Source: JANNAT01 sp031384605 | GTDB taxonomy: Bacteria; Pseudomonadota; Alphaproteobacteria; Rhodobacterales; Rhodobacteraceae | DNA: 64,000 nt | Assembly (NCBI GenBank): GCA_031384605.1 | Contig: JANNAT010000142.1 | Coordinates: 1-64,000 of the forward strand | Direction of reading: 5' to 3' | In this document: positions 23,659 through 32,411 of the stretch, in pieces | Layout: the number at the start of each line of letters is the position of its first letter | Numbering within the stretch: position 1 is the stretch's first letter | Made by a program: the position numbers and the translations under genes | The notes under the pieces: model-generated | Told to the model about the DNA's origin: nothing | Database searches by the model: none | The model's input: the letters and a program-made list of their open reading frames with translations, nothing else

Positions 23659-24378
23659 TCAAGGCGCAGCAAGCGACGACACCAGTCCCCGCACCGCCAA
23701 AATCATCGCGTTGCTGTCGGGGTGGTGGGCCGTTCCAAGGCCAGCAAGCGTTTTTGGATCAAAGGCCGCGGCAATTGCCGGGCTAAGGGCGGCAACCCAA
23801 AGGGGGGCCGTTGCCGAAATCCGGGTGATTTCTGCCTGAACAAGTCCTGCCGACCGCGCGGAAAAAACCGGCAGGATCACGGGTTGATTGCCTTGCAACA
23901 AGTCAATCGCGCCGGGGTTCAGAGGTGCGCCTTTCTGCTGATATACTATCAGCGAAACAGTCTCTATTCGCGCCGAAAGCAGATTTTTCGCGATGTCCGC
24001 GCTGCTGTCGCGACCGCGTAAGAAAAGCAGCCGTCCAGTTGGTTGATCGGCTTTGATCATCGCCAACAGATCTGCCGCATCGCCTTGGGCTGACAAGGCT
24101 TGAAAGCCCAAGACAGTGGCTGCGGCGGCCGTTCGATTGCCAACACAATATGCCAGAGCTGGCAGTTTTGCCCCTGTGGCGGAAATCCGCTTTGCCGCCT
24201 CGACAGCCGCCACCGATACCAAAATGACAGCGCTGAAATTATCGGGTGGAATCGGCGGGTTCAGGTAGTCCGGCACCATAAGCGGCGAGATGATGATGGG
24301 AACATCAGGCAATGCCTGCTGAAGTTCGCTGGCAAAGCGTAAGCTTTGCGCCGCTGGTCGCGTCAGCAAGATCGTCAT
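23659..24378 (-). CDS. hemD: uroporphyrinogen-III synthase
   Basis: About 239 aa; MTILLTRPAAQS at 24378 is the usual HemD start, though an in-frame ATG exists at 24399 and neither has a good ribosome binding site. The fold pattern fits: LTRP near the N-terminus, ILVSVAAVEAA, ALAYCVGNRTAAAA, LLFLRGRDSSADI, and LPVFSARSAGLV late. HemD closes and inverts ring D of hydroxymethylbilane to uroporphyrinogen III in tetrapyrrole synthesis. Sequence conservation in this family is always low; the neighbours (mitofilin-like, HemY-like, divergent tsaD) decide the call. Confidence 0.82.
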   Translation of the reverse strand: MTILLTRPAAQSLRFASELQQALPDVPIIISPLMVPDYLNPPIPPDNFSAVILVSVAAVEAAKRISATGAKLPALAYCVGNRTAAAATVLGFQALSAQGDAADLLAMIKADQPTGRLLFLRGRDSSADIAKNLLSARIETVSLIVYQQKGAPLNPGAIDLLQGNQPVILPVFSARSAGLVQAEITRISATAPLWVAALSPAIAAAFDPKTLAGLGTAHHPDSNAMILAVRGLVSSLAAP

Positions 24379-24444
24379 ATCGCGGGATTGTTTGACCATG
24401 CCCTTGGTGTTACCTGCAGTTTAACCTTCAATCAACGGCAGACC

Positions 24445-25542
24445 ATGGCAGATACGCTGACCTTTCTTGGCATTGAGTCAAGCTGTGATGATACCGCTGC
24501 GGCAGTGATCAGGCATTCCGTTGGGCAGGATCCGACGATTTTATCGTCGATTGTCGACGGGCAGACAGATCTGCATGCCGCGTTTGGCGGCGTTGTGCCG
24601 GAAATCGCGGCGCGCGCGCATGTGGAACGGTTGGATCATTGTGTTGAGCGGGCTTTGACACAGGCGCGGGTTTCGCTGTCCGATCTGGATGGCATTGCGG
24701 TAACGGCGGGGCCGGGGCTGATCGGCGGGGTTTTGTCCGGGGTTATGCTGGCAAAAGGGCTGGCCACGGGTTTGGGAATCCCTTTGGTTGGGGTGAACCA
24801 TCTGGCGGGGCATGCCCTGACGCCGCGCCTGACAGACGCGGTGGCGTTTCCGTATCTGATGCTGTTGGTATCGGGTGGGCATTGCCAGTTTTTGATCGCG
24901 CAAGGCCCGCAGACGTTTCGCAGGTTGGGCGGCACGATTGATGATGCGCCCGGCGAGGCGTTTGACAAGACGGCCAAACTGTTGGGGCTGCCGCAGCCGG
25001 GCGGGCCTGCCGTGCAGGCCGAGGCCGCGTTTGGCGATGCGAAAAGATTTGTATTTCCAAGGCCGCTGCTGGATCGCCCCGGCTGCGATATGTCTTTTTC
25101 AGGGTTGAAGACCGCGTTGTTGCGCGCGCGCGATGCGATCATTGCTGAAAAATCCGGCCTGACTGTGCAGGATCGCCGCGATCTATGCGCCGGTTTTCAA
25201 CGGGCTGTGGCCGAGGTGCTGGCCGAAAAAACCCGACGGGCTATTGCGATCTATCTGGAGGAAAACCCAAAGGTTGCCGCGTTCGCGGTGGCGGGCGGGG
25301 TGGCCGCGAATACTGAGGTTCGGGCGGTGTTAGAAACTGTTTGTGCAGACGCTGGCGTTCAGTTTTTTGCCCCGCCGTTACAATTATGCACAGACAACGC
25401 GGCGATGATTGGCTGGGCCGGGATTGAACGGTTTCGGGCAGGCGGGCGCGATGACATGACATTGGCTGCGCGCCCGCGTTGGCCATTGGACCCAACCGCA
25501 GCCCCGATGATCGGGTCTGGCAAGAAGGGGGCAAAAGCATGA
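24445..25542 (+). CDS. tsaD: tRNA N6-threonylcarbamoyladenosine transferase TsaD
   Basis: 365 aa from MADTLTFLGIESSCDDTAAA. ASKHA-fold features are present: GIESSCDDT, the metal-binding HLAGH box (about 114-118), LVSGGHCQ, GEAFDKTAKLLGLPQPGGP and the late DNAAMIGWAG. TsaD transfers the threonylcarbamoyl group to A37 of tRNAs reading ANN codons. The partner ATPase TsaE is encoded at 35527. It is divergent from hemD, and its stop overlaps the gpsA start (ATGA). Confidence 0.97.
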   Translation: MADTLTFLGIESSCDDTAAAVIRHSVGQDPTILSSIVDGQTDLHAAFGGVVPEIAARAHVERLDHCVERALTQARVSLSDLDGIAVTAGPGLIGGVLSGVMLAKGLATGLGIPLVGVNHLAGHALTPRLTDAVAFPYLMLLVSGGHCQFLIAQGPQTFRRLGGTIDDAPGEAFDKTAKLLGLPQPGGPAVQAEAAFGDAKRFVFPRPLLDRPGCDMSFSGLKTALLRARDAIIAEKSGLTVQDRRDLCAGFQRAVAEVLAEKTRRAIAIYLEENPKVAAFAVAGGVAANTEVRAVLETVCADAGVQFFAPPLQLCTDNAAMIGWAGIERFRAGGRDDMTLAARPRWPLDPTAAPMIGSGKKGAKA

Positions 25543-26498
25543 TCGGCGTATTGGGTGCGGGGGCATTTGGCACGGCGCTGGCAGTGGTGCATGGGCTTTA
25601 CGACCGGCCAGCGGTGCTTTGGGGCCGGGATGCTGCCGCAATGTATCAGACGGCGCGCACCCGGTTGACCAACCGATTGCCGGGTGTCGACATTCCTTTG
25701 GCCGTGAGCGTTACCGCTGATCTGGACGCGCTGCACGATTGCGACGTTCTGGTTTTGGCGATGCCGATGCAAGCCTTGCGCGGGTTTGTGGCCGAACACG
25801 CCGCATTTCTGAATGGTCGGGTGTTGGTGGCCTGCTGCAAGGGCGTTGATCTGAAAACCTTGCAGGGGCCGACGGCCATTATCCGTGCCGCCTGCCCTGA
25901 TGCGGTGCCGATGATTTTGACCGGGCCTAGCTTTGCCGCCGATATTGCGCGCAGGCTGTCAACGGCCTTAACGCTGGCCTGTGCCGATGATGCGGCGGCG
26001 GTGGTTGCCCAAAAATCCTTGTCCGTCCCATCGCTGCGGCTTTACCGCAACACCGATGTTATCGGGGCCGAATTGGGTGGGGCGTTGAAGAACGTAATTG
26101 CCATCGCGTGCGGGGCCTGCATTGGGATCGGTATGGGCGAAAGCGCCCGCGCCGCCCTGATGACGCGCGGATTTGCTGAAATGCAGCGGTTTGCGGTTCG
26201 GTTGGGGGCGCGGACGGAAACGCTGATGGGGCTGTCGGGGTTTGGCGATCTGGTGCTGACCTGCACGTCAGAACAGTCGCGAAACTATCGGTTCGGTTTG
26301 TCCCTAGGGCGCGACGATGATTTTGACAAGGCCATCACGGTTGAAGGTGTCGCCACGGCGAAGGCAGTGGCTCAACTGGCAAAATCACTTGGCGTAGAGA
26401 TGCCCATAACAACGGTGCTGGTGGAATTGTTTGATGGAACCTCTAGCGTTGCCGAAGCTATTCAAAATCTTTTGTCCCGACCCTTAAAACAGGAATAG
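25539..26498 (+). CDS. gpsA: glycerol-3-phosphate dehydrogenase [NAD(P)+]
   Basis: 319 aa from the ATG at 25539 that overlaps the tsaD stop. The Rossmann motif is IGVLGAGAFGTALA at the N-terminus; the substrate and catalytic region has ALKNVIAIACGACIGIGMGES with the catalytic Lys, and LMGLSGFGDLVLTCTSEQSRN. It reduces dihydroxyacetone phosphate to sn-glycerol-3-phosphate for phospholipid synthesis. The coupled start supports co-translation. Confidence 0.97.
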   Translation: MIGVLGAGAFGTALAVVHGLYDRPAVLWGRDAAAMYQTARTRLTNRLPGVDIPLAVSVTADLDALHDCDVLVLAMPMQALRGFVAEHAAFLNGRVLVACCKGVDLKTLQGPTAIIRAACPDAVPMILTGPSFAADIARRLSTALTLACADDAAAVVAQKSLSVPSLRLYRNTDVIGAELGGALKNVIAIACGACIGIGMGESARAALMTRGFAEMQRFAVRLGARTETLMGLSGFGDLVLTCTSEQSRNYRFGLSLGRDDDFDKAITVEGVATAKAVAQLAKSLGVEMPITTVLVELFDGTSSVAEAIQNLLSRPLKQE

Positions 26499-26501
26499 AA
26501 C

Positions 26502-26774
26502 ATGCGTTTTGCTTTGATTTGTATTGATAAACTGGCCGCTCTTCAAATTAGGCTGGATAATCGCGCCGCGCACCTGGCGCATATTCAGGCCACGGGTGTG
26601 GTTGAATCGGCGGGGCCGTTTCTGGATGGCGACGGGCAGATGACCGGCAGTTTGATCGTTTTGTCGGTGGAAAGTCTTGATGCTGCCAAGGATTGGTCTG
26701 CTGCCGATCCCTATGCGCGGGCAGGATTGTTTGCATCTGTTGATATCCGCGAATGGAAGAAAGTCGTCGGATGA
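26502..26774 (+). CDS. YciI family protein
   Basis: 90 aa, a ferredoxin-like dimeric alpha/beta fold: MRFALICIDK, LQIRLDNRAAHLAHI with the conserved R-x-x-H-L, ESAGPFLDGDGQMTGSLIVL and a DPYARAGLF motif with the conserved Asp-Pro. YciI-like proteins are thought to be small hydrolases or reductases with unknown substrates. It lies 3 bp after gpsA and overlaps the EVE gene by ATGA. Confidence 0.88.
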   Translation: MRFALICIDKLAALQIRLDNRAAHLAHIQATGVVESAGPFLDGDGQMTGSLIVLSVESLDAAKDWSAADPYARAGLFASVDIREWKKVVG

Positions 26775-27190
26775 AATACTGGCTGTTCAAATCCGAACCT
26801 GACACCTGGGGTTGGCCCGATCAGGCGGCCCGCGGTGCGGCGGGCGAGGAATGGCACGGCGTTCGCAACTATCAGGCCCGCAACAACATGCGCGCGATGC
26901 AACTGGGCGATCTGGGGTTTTTCTATCATTCCAACATCGGCAAAGCGGTGGTTGGCATCGTTGAGGTGTGCCGGTTGTCAGCGCCGGACAGCACCACCGA
27001 TGATCCTCGCTGGGATTGTGTGATGATCAGAGCCGTCAGACCATTTGCGCGCGCCGTCACTTTGGATGCCTGCAAAGTTCAACCCGGATTGGAAAACATG
27101 GTTCTTATCAACAATTCAAGATTGTCGGTGCAACCCGTGACTGCTGACGAATGGCAGATTGTTTGCGCGATGGGTGCCACGCAGGCGTGA
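26771..27190 (+). CDS. EVE domain-containing protein
   Basis: 139 aa from the ATG at 26771. The whole protein is one EVE (PUA-like) domain: MKYWLFKSEPDTWGWPDQAA, WHGVRNYQARNNMRAM, LGDLGFFYHSN, KAVVGIVEV. EVE domains bind modified bases in DNA or RNA; the standalone housekeeping form next to YciI has no defined role. Fourth member of tsaD-gpsA-yciI-EVE, with coupled start. Confidence 0.92.
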   Translation: MKYWLFKSEPDTWGWPDQAARGAAGEEWHGVRNYQARNNMRAMQLGDLGFFYHSNIGKAVVGIVEVCRLSAPDSTTDDPRWDCVMIRAVRPFARAVTLDACKVQPGLENMVLINNSRLSVQPVTADEWQIVCAMGATQA

Positions 27191-27253
27191 TTTTTCCTCG
27201 TTCCAACTGTTTTTCAACCCATACTGGTAAAAAACCATGAAATGGAGGGACAA

Positions 27254-27649
27254 ATGGAAATTCTGAATGTTTTGGCTGCGGCTGTTGGTGCCTATGCGTT
27301 TTCGGCCGTTTGGTACATCGTGCTTTCAAAGCAATGGGTGGCCGCCACCGGGATGCCAATTGATCAAAATGGCAAACCGACAGGGAACGGCAGCCCAATG
27401 CCGTATGCGATCGGCCTAATTGCGATGATCTTTGTGGCGGGCATGATGCGCCATATCTTTCAGATGGGCGCCATTGATACGCTTGGTAAAGGGATTGGCG
27501 CGGGTTTTGGGATAGGCGCGTTTATCATCACGCCTTGGATGGTGATGAACTATACGTTCGGGATGCGTAAACCAATGCTGATGCTGATTGATGGGGTGAA
27601 TTCGGTTGTCGGCTGCACCATCATGGGTTTAATTCTACAGCTGTTTTGA
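27254..27649 (+). CDS. DUF1761 membrane protein
   Basis: 131 aa, about four hydrophobic helices (residues 2-20, 46-66, 75-96, 108-130). The start at 27254 follows GGAGGG at ideal spacing. FSAVWYIVLSKQW and NYTFGMRKPMLMLIDGVNSVVG are typical of DUF1761. Function unknown. Confidence 0.85.
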   Translation: MEILNVLAAAVGAYAFSAVWYIVLSKQWVAATGMPIDQNGKPTGNGSPMPYAIGLIAMIFVAGMMRHIFQMGAIDTLGKGIGAGFGIGAFIITPWMVMNYTFGMRKPMLMLIDGVNSVVGCTIMGLILQLF

Positions 27650-27654
27650 AAAAA

Positions 27655-27686
27655 TGGAGGGTCCTGCACCCCTACGGGACCCTCCA
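27655..27686 (-). terminator. hairpin with T tract reading leftward
   Basis: 10-bp stem TGGAGGGTCC / GGACCCTCCA with a 12-nt loop. On the minus strand it is followed by ATTTTTT, so it terminates leftward transcription from the DUF2853 gene; on the plus strand it lies 5 bp after the DUF1761 stop. Confidence 0.6.
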
Positions 27687-27846
27687 CTACCCCACGCGCT
27701 CCCCTAGCACCGCACGTGTTCTGAAAAGGTCCCAGACGTCCTGCCCTGTTCATTGGGTATAGCCCGAATCTGGCCCCCATAGCAAAGCCCAAGCGCCAAC
27801 AGTTTGATGCAATAGTTTGTTCTTTTGGCAAGGGCCCGTAAAGCAT

Positions 27847-27875
27847 AACGCCCGACCTATTCAGGTGCGGGCGTT
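27847..27875. terminator. hairpin in the DUF1761-DUF2853 gap
   Basis: AACGCCCG-ACCT loop ATTC AGGT-(G)-CGGGCGTT, 12 bp with one bulge, followed by TT on the plus strand. The rest of the gap 27650-27986 holds no supported gene. Confidence 0.5.
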
Positions 27876-27986
27876 TGCAACCTTTAGATCGGTCTTAAAG
27901 CACTTTGCGTTTATCATGAATCCCAATTCAGCCCAAGAACTGGCTGACTTGGGATGTTGGTTGCGCCAGATAAAACGCAAAATTCG

Positions 27987-28328
27987 TTAGTTATAGACGG
28001 CTTCTTTGCCGAAATGCTTGGTCAGCATGTAATAGACCACCGCGCGATGCTTGTTCCGCTCACCCCGGCCATAGGTGTCGATCACCGCATTGATAGCCTC
28101 CATCAGCTTGGGGCTGTCCGCCAGACCCAGCTTTTTCATCAGGAAGTTCTTTTTCACGGTTTCAAGTTCCGATTCGTCGGACCCGGCAACGGTGGAGGAA
28201 TCCGCATTATAAATCGCCGGGCCGCAGCCGATTGTGACTTTGGTCAACAGCGCCATATCGGGGTTCATCTTGCACTTGGTCGTAAGATCGTCGGCGTATT
28301 TAGCGATAAGATCGTCGCGCTTGCTCAT
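27987..28328 (-). CDS. DUF2853 family protein
   Basis: 113 aa, soluble, mostly helical: MSKRDDLIAKYADDLTTKC, IGCGPAIYNADSSTVAGSD, LMKKLGLADSPKLMEAINAV, GKEAVYN at the end. It matches the DUF2853 pattern known from alphaproteobacteria. No function is known. GGGAAA precedes the ATG. Confidence 0.85.
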   Translation of the reverse strand: MSKRDDLIAKYADDLTTKCKMNPDMALLTKVTIGCGPAIYNADSSTVAGSDESELETVKKNFLMKKLGLADSPKLMEAINAVIDTYGRGERNKHRAVVYYMLTKHFGKEAVYN

Positions 28329-28469
28329 TCGTTATTTCCCTTTTCCCTGTCGAAAACAAAACTTCATCAGTGGTTCTTTGGCTTGATTGTCGCCGAAGCT
28401 TAGGCGATTGCGCAAAGGCGTCAAAGGGAATTGTAACGCCGCATTCCCCCTTGGGCCACAAATGCAAAA

Positions 28470-28488
28470 GGCCCGGAAGATCCGGGCC
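28470..28488 (-). terminator. ahcY terminator
   Basis: 8-bp stem GGCCCGGA / TCCGGGCC with a 3-nt loop, followed on the minus strand by TTTTGC, 124 bp after the ahcY stop. The rest of 28329-28611 contains no gene. Confidence 0.7.
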
Positions 28489-28611
28489 TCTGCGCCAAAA
28501 TTGATACCCTTAGAGCGGGATGGATTTACATTGAATCAGAAATCGCTGCCTCTCGCATGCGCTCGAACGCGTTTTCCGATATCAGATGTTTCCATGAAAA
28601 CCCAACCCGCT

Positions 28612-30000
28612 TTAGTAGCGGTAATGTTCTGACTTGAACGGGCCTTCTACGGCAACGCCGATGTAATCGGCCTGATCCTTGCGCAGTTCGGTCAGCTTTA
28701 CGCCAATTTTCTTCAAATGCAGACGGGCAACTTTTTCGTCCAGCGCCTTTGGCAGAATATAGACGCCGGGCTGATAGTCGTCGCCCTTGGTCCACAGTTC
28801 AATCTGCGCCAGAACCTGATTGGTGAACGATGCTGACATCACGAACGACGGGTGGCCAGTGGCATTGCCAAGGTTCAACAGGCGGCCTTCGGACAACAGG
28901 ATAATACGATTGCCATTTGGCATTTCGATCATATCGACCTGATCTTTGATGTTGGTCCACTTGTGGTTCTTCAGCGCCGCCACTTGGATTTCATTGTCGA
29001 AGTGGCCAATATTGCCAACAATCGCCATGTCTTTCATTTCGCGGATATGTTCCAGACGGATCACATCTTTATTTCCGGTGGTGGTGATGAAGATATCAGC
29101 GGCGGAAACCACGTCTTCCAGCAACACCACTTCAAACCCGTCCATCGCGGCCTGAAGCGCGCAGATCGGATCGACTTCAGTCACCTTCACGCGGGCACCA
29201 GCCCCTTGCAAAGACGCAGCCGAGCCTTTGCCAACATCGCCATAACCGCAAACCACAGCAACTTTGCCCGCCATCATCGTATCGGTTGCGCGGCGGATGC
29301 CGTCGACCAGCGATTCCTTGCAGCCGTATTTGTTGTCAAACTTCGATTTGGTGACAGAGTCGTTAACGTTGATCGCGGGGAAAGGCAGTTGGCCTTTTTT
29401 GTGCAGATCATAAAGCCGGTGCACGCCGGTCGTGGTTTCCTCGGACACGCCCTTGATCGCGGCGCGGGTCTTGGCAAACCAGCCGGGGCTTTGTGCGATA
29501 CGTTTCTTGATCTGAATCTTGATCACTTCTTCTTCTTCTGACTGCGGCACGGCAAGAACGTCTTCGCCCGCCTCCATCCGTGCGCCCAGCAACACATAAA
29601 GTGTGGCGTCGCCGCCATCATCAAGGATCATGTTTGCGCCTTCGGGGAACATGAACGAGCGGTCAAGGTAATCCCAATGTTCGGTCAGGGTCTGACCCTT
29701 GACGGCGAAAACAGGGGTGCCGCTTGCGGCAATGGCCGCCGCCGCGTGATCTTGGGTTGAGAAGATATTGCACGACGCCCAGCGCACATCGGCACCAAGG
29801 GCGGTCAGCGTTTCGATCAACGCGGCGGTTTGAATCGTCATGTGCAGTGATCCGACAATCCGCGCGCCGGCAAGCGGTTTGCTGGTGCCAAATTCTTCAC
29901 GACACGCCATCAGGCCGGGCATTTCGGTTTCCGCGATAACCAGTTCCTTGCGGCCAAATTCGGCCAGCGCGATGTCTTTTACGATGTAATCCTTCGGCAT
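28612..30000 (-). CDS. ahcY: adenosylhomocysteinase
   Basis: 462 aa from the ATG at 30000 with AAGGAG upstream; the longer frame to 30135 overlaps the divergent gene and is rejected. Motifs: LHMTIQTAALIETLTALGA, FSTQDHAAAAI, NDSVTKSKFDNKYG, the NAD fold GKVAVVCGYGDVGKGSAASL, and the C-terminal KSEHYRY. It hydrolyses S-adenosylhomocysteine to adenosine and homocysteine, keeping methyltransferases, including the island one, free of product inhibition. Confidence 0.98.
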   Translation of the reverse strand: MPKDYIVKDIALAEFGRKELVIAETEMPGLMACREEFGTSKPLAGARIVGSLHMTIQTAALIETLTALGADVRWASCNIFSTQDHAAAAIAASGTPVFAVKGQTLTEHWDYLDRSFMFPEGANMILDDGGDATLYVLLGARMEAGEDVLAVPQSEEEEVIKIQIKKRIAQSPGWFAKTRAAIKGVSEETTTGVHRLYDLHKKGQLPFPAINVNDSVTKSKFDNKYGCKESLVDGIRRATDTMMAGKVAVVCGYGDVGKGSAASLQGAGARVKVTEVDPICALQAAMDGFEVVLLEDVVSAADIFITTTGNKDVIRLEHIREMKDMAIVGNIGHFDNEIQVAALKNHKWTNIKDQVDMIEMPNGNRIILLSEGRLLNLGNATGHPSFVMSASFTNQVLAQIELWTKGDDYQPGVYILPKALDEKVARLHLKKIGVKLTELRKDQADYIGVAVEGPFKSEHYRY

Positions 30001-30043
30001 TTGCCGCACTCCTTGATCCTGTGGTTGTGGGGCAGATAGCACT

Positions 30044-30063
30044 AGTTGTTGCACTCGACAACT
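30044..30063. promoter_or_regulatory. dyad in the ahcY / HD-hydrolase divergent promoter region
   Basis: AGTTGT-N8-ACAACT, a perfect 6-bp inverted repeat in the 106-bp divergent region, 44 bp from both starts. A binding site for a dimeric regulator is possible; no known consensus was matched. Confidence 0.35.
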
Positions 30064-30106
30064 GATCGCGCGAATGGCAAGAAAAGAAGGCATTTTTGGG
30101 GGCCAA

Positions 30107-30694
30107 ATGAAACAACCACGCGCGTGGCAACGCATGCTTTCGGGACGCAGATTAGACCTGCTGGACCCGACGCCTTTGGATATTGAGATCGAAGATATCG
30201 CGCATGGGCTGGCGTTTGTGGCGCGCTGGAATGGCCAGACGCGGGGCGATTGGCCCTATTCGGTGGCAGAGCATTCGTTATTGGTTGAGCAGATATTTGC
30301 GCGGCTGGGTGATCCGCCAGCGAAATGGTGTTTGGCGGCATTGCTACATGATGCGCCCGAATATGTCATCGGGGATATGATCAGCCCGGTGAAAGCCGCC
30401 GTTGGACCGGGATATGGAGAGTTGGATCTGCGGCTGACCGCTGCCGTGCATTTGCGGTTTGGATTGCCGGCGGTTTTGCCGGTTGGCGTCAAGAAAGCGA
30501 TCAAGGTTGCTGATAAGGTTTCGGCGTGGCTGGAGGCTGTGCAGATTGCGGGGTTTACCGAACCAGAGGCTGATAAACTGTTCGGGCGGCCTGCAACGGC
30601 CGTTCTGCGCGGATTGGAAATAAAACTGCGCCCGCCCGCAATTGTGCGGGCGGCCTACATTGCACAGCACACAAACTTGCTGGCGCAGCTTTAA
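30107..30694 (+). CDS. HD-domain phosphohydrolase (YfbR-like)
   Basis: 195 aa from the ATG at 30107. HD-domain ligands are present: the first His in VAEHSLLVEQ, the HD pair in LAALLHDAPEY, and a later VADKVSAWLEA with Asp. The family includes 5'-nucleotidases acting on deoxynucleoside monophosphates. The substrate here is not known. It is divergent from ahcY. Confidence 0.87.
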   Translation: MKQPRAWQRMLSGRRLDLLDPTPLDIEIEDIAHGLAFVARWNGQTRGDWPYSVAEHSLLVEQIFARLGDPPAKWCLAALLHDAPEYVIGDMISPVKAAVGPGYGELDLRLTAAVHLRFGLPAVLPVGVKKAIKVADKVSAWLEAVQIAGFTEPEADKLFGRPATAVLRGLEIKLRPPAIVRAAYIAQHTNLLAQL

Positions 30695-30696
30695 GT

Positions 30697-31011
30697 TCAG
30701 ATCGCCATCTGTTCGGGCTTTTTACCCGAAGCCAGTGCTGCCACAAACCAACGTGGTTTGCGCCCACGGCCAGACCAGGTTTCAACTGCGTCAGATGGAT
30801 TTGCGTATTTGGCAACCGCTGGCGAACGTTTGCGCACTGCGGCAGATCCCGTAAGTTCAGCCAGAGTAAATCCCATTTCGCGAGCTTTATCTTCCAGCTC
30901 TGCAAGGGCTTGCTTTCTTTTACGATCCCCAAAACCAGAAATCGCTTTGGCAACTTGCGACTGAAGGTCTTTTAACTCTTTAAGCGACATTACACCAAGA
31001 TTGACAGTCAT
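30697..31011 (-). CDS. H-NS family nucleoid-associated protein
   Basis: 104 aa. An N-terminal coiled coil (about 8-45, SLKELKDLQSQVAKAI) is followed by a linker and the H-NS C-terminal DNA-binding motif ETWSGRGRKPRWFVAAL near residues 77-93. Short H-NS/HvrA/Spb-type proteins in Rhodobacterales bind AT-rich DNA and modulate genes including photosynthesis clusters. It is convergent with the HD gene and upstream on the same strand of nothing obvious. Confidence 0.9.
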   Translation of the reverse strand: MTVNLGVMSLKELKDLQSQVAKAISGFGDRKRKQALAELEDKAREMGFTLAELTGSAAVRKRSPAVAKYANPSDAVETWSGRGRKPRWFVAALASGKKPEQMAI

Positions 31012-31081
31012 AAAGCTTCCCCATCTGGAATTTGATAATTCCTTTTAGGATAAGAAAATACGCAATGCAATAAACTCTGGT

Positions 31082-31636
31082 CTACTTTGGGCTGCGTTTT
31101 GCCAAAATACGCTGTAAAGTGCGCCGGTGCATTGACAGCCGACGTGCCGTTTCTGATACATTCCGCTCACACATTTCATAGACCCGCTGAATATGTTCCC
31201 ACCGGACGCGGTCGGCAGACATCGGGTTTTCGGGCGGCAATGGCAGCGCATCATTTTTGGATAGCAGTGCGTTTGTAACATCATTTGCATCGGCGGGCTT
31301 GGATAGATAATCGCTTGCGCCAATCTTTACCGCGGCCACTGCTGTTGCAATTGCGCCGTATCCCGTTAACACAACAATCCGACAATCGGGGCGCCGCTCT
31401 CGCAGAACCTCGACGACATCCAACCCATTGCCATCTTCCAGCCGCAGATCAACAACCGCATAGGCGGGGGGGCGCGCGATGGCAATGGCACGGCCAGCCG
31501 CAACACTTCCCGCCGTTTCAGGAATAAAGCCGCGCTTTTCCATGGCCTTGGCAAGTCTTTTTACAAATGTTTCGTCATCGTCAACCAAAAGCAGGCTGCG
31601 GTCCGGGCCGATTTCTGCGCCAAGGTCGTCTGCCAT
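31082..31636 (-). CDS. regA: redox response regulator RegA/PrrA/ActR
   Basis: 184 aa from the ATG at 31636 (GAGGGA upstream), the known length of PrrA. The receiver has LLLVDDDETF, phospho-acceptor Asp63 in VVDLRLEDG, and Lys in YLSKPAD. After a proline hinge comes the Fis-type HTH NVSETARRLSMHRRTLQRIL. It activates or represses respiration, carbon and nitrogen genes in response to redox state. senC lies 68 bp upstream on the same strand and the sensor regB is divergent beyond it. Confidence 0.97.
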   Translation of the reverse strand: MADDLGAEIGPDRSLLLVDDDETFVKRLAKAMEKRGFIPETAGSVAAGRAIAIARPPAYAVVDLRLEDGNGLDVVEVLRERRPDCRIVVLTGYGAIATAVAAVKIGASDYLSKPADANDVTNALLSKNDALPLPPENPMSADRVRWEHIQRVYEMCERNVSETARRLSMHRRTLQRILAKRSPK

Positions 31637-31704
31637 TTCATCCCTCTTTTCCATAATCTTATTGCGCATCTAGGCCGCTATGGCCTTTTGGTCAAATCTT
31701 GACG

Positions 31705-32319
31705 TTACGTTTTAGAAATTATGCAAGCTGCGTGTTTGGCGATCGTATCAGCGGTTTCATCGCGGTTATAGAAATCAACAAACCCCAGGTTTGGCAGCAT
31801 CAGGTAAGTGAAGGTCATATGATCCATCAAATAATACTGATCTGTTGAAGCCTGTTTTTTATAGTAGTTCTTGTAAGAATCGGATGCCGCCTTGACCTGT
31901 TCCACCGTGCCGGTAAGACCAATCATTCGCGGGTGCAAATTATCCGTGAATTCCGCCAAAACCTGCGGCGTATCGCGTTCAGGATCAATAGTGATAAAGA
32001 CAGGCGTTACTTCAAGGCCTTGCTCTTCCAGAATATCAACCGCCTCGGCATTGCGCGTGGCATCAAGGGGGCAGACGTCGGGGCAGAATGTATAGCCAAA
32101 GTAAACCAGCGTCGGCTTGGTGATAATATCGGCATCGGTCACGGTTTTGCCGGTCTCGTCCACCAGCGTAAAGGGGCCGCCTATCGCACCACCCGCTGTC
32201 TGCCCATTGCGGCAATCGGCAAACGGATCACTGGCGCTTTGATATTGCACAAAGGCGTACGTGCCGCCCAAAAAGGCCAGCACTATTGCCAAGGCCACAC
32301 CGGCGTATAGTTTTGACAT
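31705..32319 (-). CDS. senC: SCO1/SenC copper chaperone
   Basis: 204 aa from MSKLYAGVALAIVLAFLGGT, a membrane anchor. The thioredoxin-like periplasmic domain has the copper ligands in FCPDVCPLDA and the late His of LMDHMTFTYLM. SenC/PrrC delivers copper to the CuA or CuB site of cytochrome oxidases and feeds the redox signal seen by RegB. Classical position between regB and regA. Confidence 0.95.
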   Translation of the reverse strand: MSKLYAGVALAIVLAFLGGTYAFVQYQSASDPFADCRNGQTAGGAIGGPFTLVDETGKTVTDADIITKPTLVYFGYTFCPDVCPLDATRNAEAVDILEEQGLEVTPVFITIDPERDTPQVLAEFTDNLHPRMIGLTGTVEQVKAASDSYKNYYKKQASTDQYYLMDHMTFTYLMLPNLGFVDFYNRDETADTIAKHAACIISKT

Positions 32320-32411
32320 GATCGACTCTCCGATTGTTGCGCATTGATCCGCCAAGATGGTGCACATATCAATCACAAACCGAACGAAAGCGCTGTTACC
32401 TATGCCCGCAG

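Noticed and set aside
30001..30073. SAH or SAM/SAH riboswitch upstream of ahcY
   Set aside because: The leader is too short and lacks the conserved cores; only a simple dyad is present.
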